A stretch of DNA of 64,000 bases. Source: Graphiopsis chlorocephala (lineage: Eukaryota; Ascomycota; Dothideomycetes; Cladosporiales; Cladosporiaceae). This document shows, one piece after another, positions 41,438-53,963 of the stretch (the stretch's first letter is position 1; every line of letters begins with the position of its first letter). A program made the position numbers and the translations under genes. Location of the stretch: the NCBI GenBank assembly GCA_022828445.1, contig JAIZZJ010000005.1, positions 1,054,001-1,118,000 on the forward strand, given 5' to 3'. The notes beneath the pieces were generated by a model. That model saw only the letters and a list, made by a program, of their open reading frames with translations, was not told where the DNA came from and made no database searches.

Positions 41438-42487
41438 ATCTCTTCCGCTAAGCAATCGTTCGTTGGAACGATAATGGATGAGAGAACTTCAGATGGAAAT
41501 TGAGAAGTGGCAAATCCGCGAGCTCTGTCCTCCGTGCCGCTGAATTATATTCCCATAATTTGTGTCATGTCTGGCTTTAGGCTGCATGTTCTCTACCTCA
41601 ACTTGCTCATTTTCGTCGTTCCTCTCTAAATTCTGTCGACCATTGAGACACTGTCCGAAGGTCTTATAGATTTTAACAAAAAGCGTGCTTTAATCAGTGA
41701 CTGTGGCATCTGTGGATTTCTTTGTGCCATCGAGACACAGTGAACAAATCTTAGTAAGATATCTGTCGATCCTTCCGGGGCGAGACGGCCGCCGCCCGAT
41801 ACCCTCCGGCCAAACCAAAAACCATCCTCCACATCTGCGCAATTTAGACCACCGACGAGCGAGCCGGGCGACCCCTTGAACAACACAATCTTTCCGTGTG
41901 GTAGTCTCAAGAAATGGACAGTACAACATTTAGGCCCAAAACCTGACAGCCTCCAAAGGGCCTTGAGGCTTGATTGCTTGCAAAATACGACTGAGCAGCA
42001 ATTTCAATATGGACCTGAACGGCATATGTTGGTTTGCCTCAAATCTCTGCGGCAGGCACAGCTACCAAGTCACCTAGCTCTGACGGAATCCGCGCAACAA
42101 GGATTGAGATACTACCATCTGTGCTATGCCGATGTCTCACCGGCTACTCTAGTCTGACCTGCTCTCCTATCCAATGATACTACCTCATACCTGTTCACTC
42201 GGATTTCCGACAATACAAACCCGCATAGACAATTCCGTACCCACTATTTCTATCCAAGCCTGGCGATACAGCGGTCGCTTGGCCGGTCCTTGTCTGTATG
42301 GTCGACAACGATAGCACAGACTAGCTTCTGGGTCGTCAGATACTGACAGCCCTGGTATACACATGCTCCGTATATCCGCCTGACTGAATATCCGTAGGTC
42401 TGGTTTACTCAATTTATTTTGTTCTTCGTACTGAGTTAAGTTTTTGCGTACACAACACTCACTTACCGCCCAGCTTCGTATTTTGAC
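41438..42487. promoter_or_regulatory. Divergent promoter region, regulator and ABC-G transporter
   Basis: About 1.05 kb between the ATGs of a Zn2Cys6 gene (minus) and a PDR-type pump (plus). I see CCG/CGG-containing stretches, such as TCCGTGCC near 41531, but no clear pleiotropic drug response element. No coding exon is supported. Confidence 0.45.
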
Positions 42488-45400
42488 ATGACTGAGTCGA
42501 CACAGAAGCGTCTGACTGTCACGTTCAAGGACGTGGCAGTCCAGGTTGCAAGCCTGGGAGAAGACTATGGTTCGACTGTGGCATCTGTAGTCACTGACCT
42601 TATCCCTTCTTTCGGGAAGATCAGACCTGAGCCCAGGGTAAGTCATGTGATCTGTCCTCGTTTATAACTTCGATGAATAGTGGAAGCTGATTACGAGCGA
42701 CAGTACATTCTCCAGGGAGTTTCCGGCCAAGTATGCCCCGGCGAAATGGTATGTCTCGTCCTCTCGACACACACATCTTGAAAACTTACAAATTTTCTCC
42801 AGATGTTGGTCCTCGGAAGACCTGGATCAGGTACTACTAGTCTACTCAAGATTCTTTCCAACACTCGCGGCGAGTTCCAGAATGTAATTGGTGACGTTTT
42901 CTACGGCAGCGCTGGTGCGCGCGAAGCCAAGCAGTTCAGACATCAAATTGTGATGAACACAGAAGAAGACCTACACTTTCCAACTCTGACGGTCTCGGAG
43001 ACCATGCAATTTGCGACATCTGCGAAGCTACCTGGAACGAGACCGCATCACCTCAGCGAGAGCCAAGCTTATACATCACACAAGGCGAACTCCATCCTAG
43101 ATTCACTATCGATTGCGCATACTGCTCAGACGGTAGTTGGAGATGAGTTCCTGCGTGGAGTCTCGGGAGGTGAGCGCAAACGAGTATCTCTTGCCGAAGT
43201 GCTTACGTCAACCGCGCCTGTTCAATGCTGGGATAATTCGACACGAGGACTTGATGCAAGCAATGCACTAGACTTTGCCAAAGTGCTACGGAAGTCGGCA
43301 CTCGAAGAACAAAAGACTATCATTGCGACACTCTACCAGGCAGGCAACGGCATCTACAACCAGTTCGATAAAGTACTCGTCCTTGCAGAAGGCCATCAGA
43401 TCTATTACGGTCCGCGTCACGAGGCCAAGGTCTACTTCGAGAACATGGGCTTCATATGTACGCCAGGCGCCAACATTGCCGACTTCCTCACATCTGTGTC
43501 CGTGCCCACGGAGAGGCAGATTGCTCCCGGGTTCGAGCACCAAGTGCCACAAACAGCAGAAGAGTTTGCAGCACGTTTCCGGGCAAGTGAAGTATTCCAG
43601 CGCAACTTGAAGACTGCCATTCCGAGCACCAACGCATCCTTAGCACAGGAAGTTGAAGACCTAAGACATGTGCGAACCCTTGAGAAGAACCGTTCGTTAC
43701 CCTCTTGGCTTTCCCGGAAGGAGAGTCCGTATCACGTCTCTCTCGGACGCCAGATCGCGGCTTGCACAAAACGACAGTTTCAGGTCATCTGGGGTGATCG
43801 CTTGACCCTAATACTCAACATTAGCTCTGCACTCATCATGTCACTGGTCACGGCCTCGCTGTTCTACAACCTACAGAACGACAGCTCATCGATATTCCCA
43901 AGGCCCGGAGCTTTGTTCTTCCCGATTCTGCTGTTTGGTCTCAATGCCATGTCGGAAGTCAACGCATCCTTTCTCGGCCGACCAATTGTGTCTAGGCACA
44001 AGCGTCTCGCGTTTACACGCCCTTCGGCCTACGCTATTGCCAACGCCATCACCGACATCCCTGTTGTGCTTGGCACAGTAAGCTTGTTCGAAATCGTGTT
44101 CTACTTCATGGTCGGTTTCCAGCACGATGCTGGGAAGTTTTTCACACAGTGGATCCTGCTTGTGGTAATGAGTCTATGCTTTTTGTCCTTCTTTCGGATG
44201 ATTGGAGCTTGGTGTCGACACTTTGGTATTGCTGCCCAAATTTCTGGAGTCTGTATCATGGGTATGATGGTATATGCAGGATACCTCATCCCCGTTCCGG
44301 AGATGCATGACTGGTTCAGGTACGAGATTGAAGCACCCGCGCACGAATCATACTCAAGACAACAAGCTGACAGATACCGTTTCGTTGTTAGGTGGATTGC
44401 TTACATTAATCCGGCGAGCTATTGTCTACAAGCGCTAATTGCATCCGAGATGGGCAATCGAGAGCTTGCATGCATTGCGCCGCAGTATGTTCCCTTTGGA
44501 CCATCATACACGGACAACAGCTTCCGCAGCTGTACCATCCCAGGCAGTCTTCCTGGAGAAGACACTATCGACGGCGAGTCATATGTGTTGTCGCAATACG
44601 ATGCGTCTGTTCACACAGTTTGGCGTAACTTCGGCATCATTGTTGCATTCTGGATATTCTGGGCGCTTATGGCAGCCGTCGGATTCGAGGTCAATCTCGC
44701 TTCAGGTACTGGTGCGAAAGTACTTTTCGACCGAAACAGTCGCCAGAAGGAGCTTGTTGCGAAATGTGACCCCGAGAAGGCTGTTGGTGGTAGCTCTAGC
44801 AGCACCTCCGACGCCAAAGGAGATGTTTCCGTTGGAGAGACCACCTTCACTTTCGAGAACATCGATTATTTCGTCCACCACGAAGGCAAGGAGAAGCAAC
44901 TGCTACAATCTGTTTCTGGCTATGTAAAGCCAGGTCAACTGGTTGCGCTAATGGGCAGCTCCGGAGCTGGCAAGACGACTTTGATGGACGTATTGGCTCA
45001 GAGGAAGGACAGTGGCCGCATTGAAGGTAGTATCATGGTGAGTGCAGCCCTCAGTTGTCCCAGCATCTGTATTGAAGTTGCTGACTCCCACCACAGGTCA
45101 ACGGACACCCTCAAGGTATCTCGTTTCAGCGCACCACTGGATACTGCGAACAAAACGATGTCCATGAGCCGACGTCAACAGTGCTGGAATCTCTGCTGTT
45201 TTCTGCAAGGTTGCGCCAAAGCTACAACACTCCTGACGAAGAGAAAGTTCGTTACGTGTACAGCATTATGGATCTTTTGGAGTTGACAACTTTACAACAT
45301 GCCATTGTTGGCAGTGAGTCATTCACTCCATTAGCACTTGATCGCTCAAGGCAACTACTAACGATGTACAGGTCCTGGTCTCGGTTTATCGATCGAGCAG

Positions 45401-46926
45401 CGCAAAAGGCTTACGCTCGCGACTGAGCTGGTCGCGAAACCGTCTTTGCTGTTTCTGGACGAGCCCACTTCCGGTCTTGACGGCCAATCGGCGTTCGAGA
45501 TCTGTAGGTTCATGCGCAGACTTGCAGCGTCTGGGCAAACAATCATCTGCACGATCCATCAGCCCTCCGCTGCCTTGTTCGAGGCATTTGACGTCTTGAT
45601 TTTGCTGGCCAAGGGTGGACGGACCACTTACTTTGGAGAGACTGGTCGCGACTCTGCTATATTGCTGGACTACTTCGCACGCCACGGCGCTCCGTGTCCA
45701 CAAGACGCAAACCCTGCGGAGCACATCGTTGATGTGATACAAGGCCGGCAGAATGATGGCACCGACTGGCCCCAGCAATGGATCGCCTCCCCAGAATACC
45801 AGCACATGATGAACGAGCTCCACCAAATCAATCTTGATCAAGCCAAGAGTGCAACAGCCAAAACCATCGAGGATGAAGATACGGCAGATTTTGCCTCACC
45901 TATCAAATACCAAATCAGCCTCGTCACGAAACGTCGACTCATCGCATTGTGGCGCAACCCTGACTACATCTGGAACAAGATCGGAGTCCACGTCACCAAC
46001 AGTCTTTTTGCTGGTTTCACGTTCTGGAAGCTCGGCGATGGTACTCACGACCTCCAATTCCGCATGATGTCTGTCTTCAACTTTGTGTTCGTTGCGCCTG
46101 GCTGCATCAACCAGCTCCAACCACTATTCATCCAGAACAGAGACATCTTCGAATCAAGGGAGAAGAAGAGCAAGACCTACCACTGGCTTGCATTCGTCTC
46201 CGCGCAAGTCATCTCCGAGATCCCTGTGCTCATCGTCTGCGCCACGTTGTTCTTCGTGTGCTGGTACTTTTCCTCCGGATTCCCGGTTAAGGCGAGTGCG
46301 TCCGGACAGGTTTACCTGCAGATGATCTTCTACGAGTTCCTCTACACATCCATTGGACAGGCGATCGCCGCATACAGTCCTAACGCCTATTTCGCCGCGC
46401 TGGCAAACCCTATCATCATCGGAGCTTTCCTGATCAACTTCTGCGGCGTTGTGGTGCCGTATGCGCAGATCCAAGCCTTCTGGCGCTACTGGGTAAGTCA
46501 AACTCAAAGCGCAATATCACGTTGTCTTGGACACCCTGCTGACAAAAATCACTGTAGATGTACTACCTCGACCCCTTCACCTACCTCATCGGCGGCCTTC
46601 TCGAGCCCGTTGTCTACGACGTCCAGGTTCAGTGCAGGCTAGACGAGCTCACACAGATTCCCCTGCCCTCTAGCACAACGTGTGGAGAGTACATGGCGGA
46701 CTTCCTCAGCTCTAATGCCGGCTACGTTACCGATCCGAGCAACAGCACTGCGTGCGAATACTGCGCCTACTCCACAGGCGCAGATTACCTCAGGACGATG
46801 AACATCAACAATAGATATTATGGGTGGAGAGACGTCGGCATCACAGCTTTGTTCTGCATTTCCAGCTATGCTCTCGTGTTTGGCATGATGAAGTTACGGA
46901 GCAAGGCTACGAAGACCGCTGGCTAG
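42488..46926 (+). CDS. PDR-type ABC-G drug efflux transporter
   Basis: Six exons (42488-42637, 42704-42748, 42803-45037, 45097-45313, 45372-46492, 46558-46926) give 1378 residues in the order NBD1-TMD1-NBD2-TMD2. NBD1 has the degenerate Walker A GRPGSGTTS (71-79), signature VSGGERKR (185) and atypical Walker B WDNSTRGLD. NBD2 has canonical Walker A GSSGAGKTT (783-791), degenerate signature LSIEQRKR and Walker B LLFLDEPTSGLD. This asymmetry is a PDR hallmark. The N-terminus before NBD1 is short, as in one sub-branch of fungal ABC-G proteins. It should sit in the plasma membrane and export hydrophobic compounds such as azoles or host metabolites. A cysteine-containing loop precedes the last helix. 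It is divergent from a Zn2Cys6 regulator. Confidence 0.94.
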
Positions 46927-47438
46927 CTACTTCGATCTCGATAGACTCATAGACAAGCGAACATGCAATTCTCTTACTCGAGGCTTATGAAACACTTCTG
47001 AAAGGTCATCTAGTGATGCAGACTCTGCAGTGAGATTGGATGGAACAAGCAAAGTGTTATGGGCAGTACAAACACCTGAATAAAGGGGACATTGTCTCAG
47101 TAGAACGCTCGCAAGACATGCATAGTATCTCTTGAAACATCATGCCAACATCCAGCAGTTCGCCATTCTGTTTACAAGCCACCGTGTGGTTGCGCTCTGA
47201 ATGTCATCGAGCCTTTGACAAACATTCGATCTTCGACGTATTGACGAACATTCAATTCTGGAGCAGCAGTTCTCAGCTGGTATCGAGATCAACTCACTCT
47301 CGCTGTCAGAGAGATCGCCCGGCTTCCGTTGCTTCCAGTGGGCTCAACACAATCCGACTGCGTGCAAGATCCATTAGTTGCCGGCCATTGGCTCACCATC
47401 GAAGACTGCGGCGTTCCATTGGGAAGTGAAAAACGGAC
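46927..47438. other. Intergenic region, no gene seen
   Basis: About 510 bases with the transporter 3' UTR and the promoter of the HELAH gene. Nothing else is visible. Confidence 0.4.
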
Positions 47439-48497
47439 ATGGTCGATTTAAAAGCTCCAGAGTCAATCGCTGGCTCGTTGAAGAACAGCGTTCATCCTCT
47501 ACTAGCAAGAGACAAGTTCGCGAAGAGCGTCAACTATACCAAAGTCTTTCTTCAACCAGCAAGGCCGGCAACCCGTATGCTGGCCACTCCACAGGCAGAG
47601 CATTACTTCCTGGCTCTGATAACGAAGAGCAAACATGTGTCCACCCTCCGCGGTAGCGCAAAAGACCTTCGACACAGGTTCTGGTCGGATAAAGACATTG
47701 GCAAGCTCAAAGATCTGGCTCGGCGATGTGTCGATACATGGCTGCGCCGAGGTGCGGACGCAATCACTTACTCTGTGCGAACGTGCGACAATGGCGCGTT
47801 GGCCGATATCAAGAAGATCCCATATGATTTGTCGAAGACCGACCTTGGTCATTGTGTCATCTGCATCAGTCGTAAAGAGCATTACGATCCTTTGCGCGGC
47901 GATCTGTCCCCCAACGATAGAACCATCCGACAATTCAACTTGGCCATCGCACTACTACACGAGTTAGCGCACGCCGTATCATACGCCATCACCGCCAGAC
48001 AAGACGAAGACTTTTTCGAAGATGCCATCGTCGCCGAAGCAGGCTTTGAGTTCGAAGCGCGGCTGTTCGGCGCTTGTCCCAGCTATTCTTCCGATACACC
48101 AAAGCTGGTGTGGTGGTTTCCCTGGCCAAGTCGTATCTTGCTCGGAGGAGAAGGTGAAGTCGAAAGTTACGATCTTGCAGATCTGTGCAGTCGTCCTAGC
48201 AAGCTCGAGGATGGCGGCCCGATATCCAGGGTCAGTGTTCGGTTTATGAGGGATCTCTTCCTTGAGCAATTCTGGGAGAAAGTGATGGAGAAGACTGGCG
48301 GAGCAGCGGCACTTCTTGCGCCGCAAGTTTGCAGAAGCGCTCCCAGGATGAAGAGTATTCGAGATTTGTTGGCCATAGCAGATGAGCAGAAGGCTAGACG
48401 GGGAGGGCGATGTTGCGGAAGGAGGCGCCGGCGTGTCAGCTGCACAGATGCACCTGTCATAGGCTTCGTTCTCGTTGCAGATGCCTTCCACCGCTGA
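47439..48497 (+). CDS. Putative zinc metalloprotease-like protein (HELAH)
   Basis: Single exon, 352 residues. The core is LLHELAHAV, an HExxH zinc site, followed about 25 residues later by AEAGFEFEARLFG. Its glutamates could supply the third zinc ligand, as in gluzincins. Uncharacterised fungal proteins with an HExxH helix followed by an EAGxxxE..xFG segment are common in plant-associated ascomycetes. No signal peptide is visible, so it is probably intracellular. The last 35 residues are basic and Cys-rich (CCGRRRRR) and may be an artefact of a missed intron. The short distance to the next gene (157 bases) leaves a compact promoter. Proteolytic activity is not shown. Confidence 0.68.
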   Translation: MVDLKAPESIAGSLKNSVHPLLARDKFAKSVNYTKVFLQPARPATRMLATPQAEHYFLALITKSKHVSTLRGSAKDLRHRFWSDKDIGKLKDLARRCVDTWLRRGADAITYSVRTCDNGALADIKKIPYDLSKTDLGHCVICISRKEHYDPLRGDLSPNDRTIRQFNLAIALLHELAHAVSYAITARQDEDFFEDAIVAEAGFEFEARLFGACPSYSSDTPKLVWWFPWPSRILLGGEGEVESYDLADLCSRPSKLEDGGPISRVSVRFMRDLFLEQFWEKVMEKTGGAAALLAPQVCRSAPRMKSIRDLLAIADEQKARRGGRCCGRRRRRVSCTDAPVIGFVLVADAFHR

Positions 48498-48654
48498 GAG
48501 CAGGTAGTCAGTAGCAAGTCGCATTGAGGTTTACTTGAGTTCATTCTTCTCACATGTGATTGAAAACCATCGACATCTGCGCATCTCACTGGCTTCTGTT
48601 CCTACACCACCACAGCTCATCCGACAGTAGCATACGTGTGGGTGCCCTCTTGAC

Positions 48655-49272
48655 ATGGCTGCCGACAACATCTCACAACCCAATGGCACTCCGAATTCCG
48701 ATACCTCATGCGCACCACCTCAACCGCCACCCACGCTCGACGAGCTTTATCGCGCAATCCCTCTCTCTGGTATCAAGATCAGCGACTTCACAGAACTATT
48801 CAGAGCCAGAATACCCGAAGATGAAAGTTTCAGAACGCTTTTGCTCTTGGCCAGCGCCGTGGCACACTTCGACTCCGAGCTGTCCATGATGTGGCCCAAA
48901 TCCAGGCCATCAAAGGAAGAGGTCCGCGCCGCATTGAAGCATAATGGCATTCAGTTTGAAGAATTCGTGGAACCCTTCGGTTGGAACGACATGGCAGAGG
49001 AGAAACGAGAGCGCATTGCCTACTACCTCGACCAGTTCGCCGTGCCGGACGTGGCTACTCTCACCATCAGACCTCGACGCAACTTGACCGCCGAAGCGAT
49101 GATTGCCGCCATTCCTGACGAAGGTATAGCCAAGCGTGAGCTGGAACGAAAGATCAAGGAGCTCACAAATCCCACCCCAGAGGAGTTCTGGGAAGCCTTC
49201 GAGATCCTAACGCAAGTGGCGGTATGGGATGTGTTCACCGAGAAAATATTCAAACGAGACGCCACTGCATGA
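48655..49272 (+). CDS. Unknown protein built of three internal repeats
   Basis: Single exon, 205 residues. After a Pro/Asn-rich N-terminus (1-27) the protein consists of three diverged repeats of about 47 residues: 28-75, 87-133 and 146-193. Each starts with a helix ending A[IL]xxxGI (AIPLSGI, ALKHNGI, AIPDEGI) and has a second helix with aromatic or leucine positions. Each ends with a helix closing on an AxxxFD or VAVxD-like motif (SAVAHFD, QFAVPD, QVAVWD). The layout resembles small winged-helix or three-helix modules. I do not recognise the family and see no membrane segment or catalytic motif. The start is the first ATG. Confidence 0.75.
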   Translation: MAADNISQPNGTPNSDTSCAPPQPPPTLDELYRAIPLSGIKISDFTELFRARIPEDESFRTLLLLASAVAHFDSELSMMWPKSRPSKEEVRAALKHNGIQFEEFVEPFGWNDMAEEKRERIAYYLDQFAVPDVATLTIRPRRNLTAEAMIAAIPDEGIAKRELERKIKELTNPTPEEFWEAFEILTQVAVWDVFTEKIFKRDATA

Positions 49273-50108
49273 TGCTGTGGACTGGCATGCCGCACCCGAC
49301 TGGCACATGGCACTTGGCTAGGGAGACGCACCAACCTGGCTTTACAGACGCTGAAGAGGCGCACGAACGAGCGTCAAGGGCTACTAGCTGCTATCATCAT
49401 GTTTCCCCTTGACTATGATGTCATGGCCTGGGCTCGGACAGAAACACGAGGGCAGGCGTAAGGCGCCGACGAGAGCGAGGTTGGAAAAGTCAAGCTGGTT
49501 GACGGTGTCTCGGCGGGCAATCTTGTAGAGTTTGCCTTAGTCACGACTACAACAAGGAATAAGGGCAGCGGGAGCCGGCGTTGCCGTAGGAGCGCGAGAG
49601 TTGTCTTTCCATTGTCTCGAACGGGCGTGCAGGTGGGGCCCGGGAGATCGTTATGTTATAGAGACACGCGACAGCAGAGACGCAAGCAAGCAGGGAATGA
49701 TGGATGATGAATGATGGAATGCCTGGTATGGAGGATGGCCCTGTACAAGTGCAGGTTCCCAGCAACACGGGTTTTAATTGTACCCCGTTCCCAATCCTTG
49801 CCTCACATCGCGGGCATCTGTCATACGCACTCAGAGCACTGACAGCAAAGACGCGATTGAACGGCAGATCAGCGTCTCCCGAAGCTTTTAGTGCGCCCAT
49901 CCGCGGTAGCCAGTGCATGACGTAGCTGGGGCACGGACGACAATCGTGCATGCACATGGGTGAATGTCCTTTCAAATCCCGCCGCCTCCCTCGTCGCACT
50001 CACAACAACACAAACAATCCATATACCCCCAATTTTTCCCTTTACCAAAGACTCCAGACGAGTCCACTCTAACACACCCATACCACTATACCCACCAACA
50101 CCGCCATC
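49273..50108. other. Intergenic region with PIL1 promoter
   Basis: About 840 bases. The last 130 bases before the PIL1 ATG are rich in C and A, typical of a strongly expressed fungal gene's leader. An antisense frame of 150 codons (49547-49999) has no family features. Confidence 0.45.
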
Positions 50109-51324
50109 ATGCACCGCACCTACTCCATGCGCCAGTCGCGCGCCCCCACCGCTTCGCAGATCCAGAACCCACCGCCTCCCTCCGCCACCACCAAGAGCGG
50201 CAGGTTCTTTGGCAAGGCCAACATTGGTACGCAGCATCACATGTGCTGAATTCACCATGTCAACATGTGCTGATTATGACTCCCACAGGCCACAACTTCC
50301 GCAAGTCTGTCCACCCCGGCGCCTTCGGCCCCGACCTTGCGAAGAAGCTCTCTCAGCTCGTGAAGATGGAGAAGAACGTCATGCGCTCCATGGAGCTCGT
50401 TGGCCGTGAGCGTATGGAGGTTGCTGTAAGCTCCACACCCATCTACCGGTACTTGAAGCAAAGCTGACAAATTTCAAAGCAACAACTCTCCATCTGGGGC
50501 GAGGGTCTTGATGACGACGTCTCCGATGTCACCGACAAGCTCGGTGTGCTCATCTACGAAATTGGTGAGCTCGAGGACCAGTTCGTCGACCGCTACGACC
50601 AGTACCGTGTCACCATCAAGAGCATTCGCAACATTGAGGCTTCCGTCCAGCCCAGCAGAGACCGTAAGCCAAAGAGTTTCCCCTGTGCAATCAGAACAGA
50701 CACTTATGATTTTCCACAGGCAAGCAGAAGATCACCGACCAGATCGCTCAGCTCAAGTACAAGGAGCCCAACAGCCCCAAGATCGTCGTCCTCGAGCAGG
50801 AGCTCGTCCGCGCTGAGGCCGAGTCTCTTGTCGCCGAGGCTCAGCTCTCCAACATCACCCGTGAGAAGCTGAAGGCTGCTTTCACCTACCAGTTCGACGC
50901 TCTCCGTGAGCACAGCGAGAAGATGGCCATCATTGCTGGCTATGGCAAGCACCTCCTCGAGCTCGTCGACGACACCCCTGTCACTCCCGGCGAGACCCGC
51001 CAGGCCTATGACGGCTACGAGACCTCCAAGGCCGTCATCCAGGACTGCGAGGATGCTCTTACCAACTGGGTCGAGCAGAACGCTGCCGTCAGCTCCAAGC
51101 TCTCTACCCGCTCTCGCACTCTTTCCCAGCGTCGCGCACCCCGCAACACTGGTGAGAGCCACGACCTCTCTCACCAGGACCAGCCCCTCGGTGACCGCGA
51201 GTCCGGCCTCTGGATCCCCGCCAGCCAGCACCAGGCTCACGAGTACGAGGATGAAGATGACGAAGTAGCCACCTCCACCGTCGACGGCGAGACCCGCGGC
51301 CGTGAGGAGCGCATCGCCGCATAA
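50109..51324 (+). CDS. PIL1: Eisosome core component Pil1/Lsp1
   Basis: Four exons (50109-50226, 50289-50425, 50480-50663, 50720-51324) give 347 residues. The N-terminal MHRTYSMRQSRAP segment and the FRKSVHPGAFGPDLAKKL stretch are family signatures. The BAR-type helical domain spans about residues 50-270, including IWGEGLDDDVSDVTDKLG and AYDGYETSK. The tail is acidic. Pil1/Lsp1 proteins polymerise under the plasma membrane, bind PI(4,5)P2 and form furrow-like eisosomes. Early introns split conserved sequence exactly, which supports the joins. Filamentous ascomycetes often have one or two paralogues, and I cannot tell which this is. Confidence 0.95.
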
Positions 51325-51937
51325 GCGATCGGTGTTTAGTTGACTCGCAAGACACTTTATGATGGGAGGAGCAGTATACCCGGGCTTATGTTGGGGCGGA
51401 TATTATGAGGATACGTCGAAGGCATGGTGATTGATTTGATGTCTTTTTTTCCTGGTTGGCTTAATAGTAACAGTTCCAGCTAGTTCTTTGTTGGATTAAT
51501 TGTAACGCCGAATAATGTCTTCTAAATTCGTTGTTCTCTCATTGCCAAAGGTATAAAGACTGGCGTCTCGGTGTATCTGATGTTACTCTTATCTAAGACG
51601 CTGCTGGCGCATTACTGTGATAAGTGACGCTATTCTTATGTATTTGTTGCACAGCAGTTTGAAGTCCTGCTATGCAATACGGTGTGCCAGCCTCGTAGCA
51701 TCTGACGTTCAACGCTATTGCAATGCAAGTAGCACTCGGCCGTTGATCATGCCAGTATATAGGTGGCGTATAATCCCAGCTACTGATTGGCGTGACAGCT
51801 GGAGATACATCAGCTCTGCAGGTCGTCAGGAGAAGCACGAGGTTGGAGCCAGCTGCTCTTCAGCTCTGCCACCTCATCATTCCTGAACAGAACACCGGAC
51901 CATTCTTCTCAGTCAGGTGTTCAAGCGTCTTGTCAGC
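51325..51937. other. Intergenic region, no gene seen
   Basis: About 610 bases holding the PIL1 3' UTR and the promoter of the CorA-like gene. No further feature was recognised. Confidence 0.4.
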
Positions 51938-53869
51938 ATGGCAAACAATGAGCATTCGGATAACGCCCACGATGCGAGAACGTCGACCGGCTCTCGAACA
52001 GCGGACGCTGTAGCGCAGCCTAATGATCAGACACCTACATCCATTAGAGAGGTTGTGCCGTTGTTCGACATCATCGACACTTGCCTGGAGCAGCTTCCTG
52101 CGCTACGAGAAGTCATGCCATTGCGACATGCGAGAGGTTATCTGATGTCAGATGGCGGACTGGATAATTACAGCAGCTCGTCAGACCAATCGGCATCCTT
52201 ACTCAGCGAGCTCGATAATCTCGACCACACAGAGCATGCTGTTTTGATCATAGAGGATTTTGACGCAGTGTGGTTTCGCGTGCTAGCCACTCGATTTTCT
52301 GCATCACTCGACGTAAGATTTCTGGCGCAACACGTACTTCGCATGGGCGAGCTAAAAGCCACTTACGGTGGGTTAAACTCCCTTTGCGATGGTTACAGGA
52401 CGTTGGTCAGTCGAGTCGATGCAGAGATATGGCGAAGGCTTTCGGGCACTACCATCGACAGGGACCATCACTACCAACACATCGACGGCTGGTTTTCCAG
52501 GTACGGCATCAATGCTGGACCAGTTCGGATGACCGCTCCAGAAGTAGACGGGTACCGCTTGGAAGGGTTCAGCAGGTGTGCCAAAGGACCCACGCAATCT
52601 GTGTCATTTTGCTGATTGCTGCACAGTGCCGGGGATTCCCCAAAAGTGTGCAAGCACAGCACCCGCTTCTCGTACTGTCGCATGCGTGAGAATCTTAGTA
52701 AGTGGAATAAAATGCCGTGTTACAAATGCTACTACTAATCGTCACCGTCAGCCCTTGTTCTTGTCGACGCAGGATCGAATTCGGTGGGCACCCTGGAAGT
52801 TATTGACGGGTTACAGCTCTTGCCTGCTGATGCCTCCGGCCATGTTGTCCCGCTGGATTTCATGCGGGACTTATTCAGACACTACACCGTCAATTCCATC
52901 TTCACCCAGCCTGTGATAAATTACGTCAAACACATGTTGTCGACCGCAGCGTACGAAGCTGTTGTGCCTAGATTGGAGATAGACCTTTTGGAATGGCGAC
53001 AAAAGGCCGCCCGAGCTGACAGCGAGAAGGCGTTCTCATTTTTGACTGAGCTTCGTCTTGATCTGATCAATACTCATCAGATCATGGCGAAAACTAGCGG
53101 CTCAGTCGTGTACGAAGCGCTCAGGTCAGAAGCGCATGCGGATCAAGGTCGGGAGTCACCAGCTCAACACATGCAAATGTCAGCAGAGGACACCATGATT
53201 CGTCCTGGAGACGCAGCCCCCAGAGTTTTCTCTGTGACAGGCTTACGGAGACCAAAGCCAGCCGACTTGAGCAAGCTCTCCGACACTTTCAGCGAGCTTG
53301 ACGCAAGGCTACGCGCCATCATAGCGGCGTTAAACGACGACATCCAAATCGTGATCGGCTCGGTACAGATCCAAGATGCCAAAGCCATGAAGCGACAGGC
53401 CGACTTGACAATGCAGCTCACGGAAACGACAATGCGTCAGACTGAGGTCTCGGTGCGGCAAACTCGGTGGACGGTCGCTTTGGCCATTCTCGCGGCGCTC
53501 TATTTGCCTATGACACTTGTCACTGGTATCTATGGCATGAATAACAGAGAGATCACTGGCGGTGAAGGTCCACATTGGTGGTGGGTGATTGTGACTTGGG
53601 CTGTGACGATGGGCATTACTGCTGGGTCCATTGGCCGTTATGCGCTAAGGGAATGGCGGTGGTATCACCAAGGAATGCAAGGACCGAAGGTGGAAGTCAA
53701 GCAAGATCCAAAGGAAGGCATGGATGGTGAGCAGGATGGCCATGGCACGGCCAAGCCTACGAGTGACAAGGCAGATGATATGGGAAATTCGTCGATCACA
53801 CGTGGGAAGCGTCTGTGGCGGAAGATTCCAGGAAATTTGCAACACGATAGTGCAAGGTCTACTGTCTAA
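51938..53869 (+). CDS. CorA-like Mg2+ transporter family protein
   Basis: Three exons (51938-52575, 52627-52697, 52752-53869) give 608 residues. The first frame begins at GTG, so the ATG at 51938 is used. The large N-terminal cytosolic part ends in long helices (about 440-480, QADLTMQLTETTMRQTEV). Two membrane segments follow with the signature YGMN at 497-500 between them, the CorA family selectivity motif. The second membrane helix is WWWVIVTWAVTMGITAG. The C-terminal tail is hydrophilic. Many filamentous fungi carry large groups of such CorA-like proteins whose substrates are untested. It is convergent with the two-TM gene, with 94 bases between stops. Confidence 0.86.
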
Positions 53870-53963
53870 TATCATTGTCTAGCTTCATTCAAGAAAGGGC
53901 TTTTATTTGGTCACTGACTACTCGGCTTGGATTCTGGATACAGTCGCACACTTCTTCCTGGAA

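Noticed and set aside
41438..42487. Possible pleiotropic drug response elements in the pump promoter
   Set aside because: TCCGTGCC and ATCCGCGA occur, but no full TCCGYGGA match was found; short near-matches are expected by chance.
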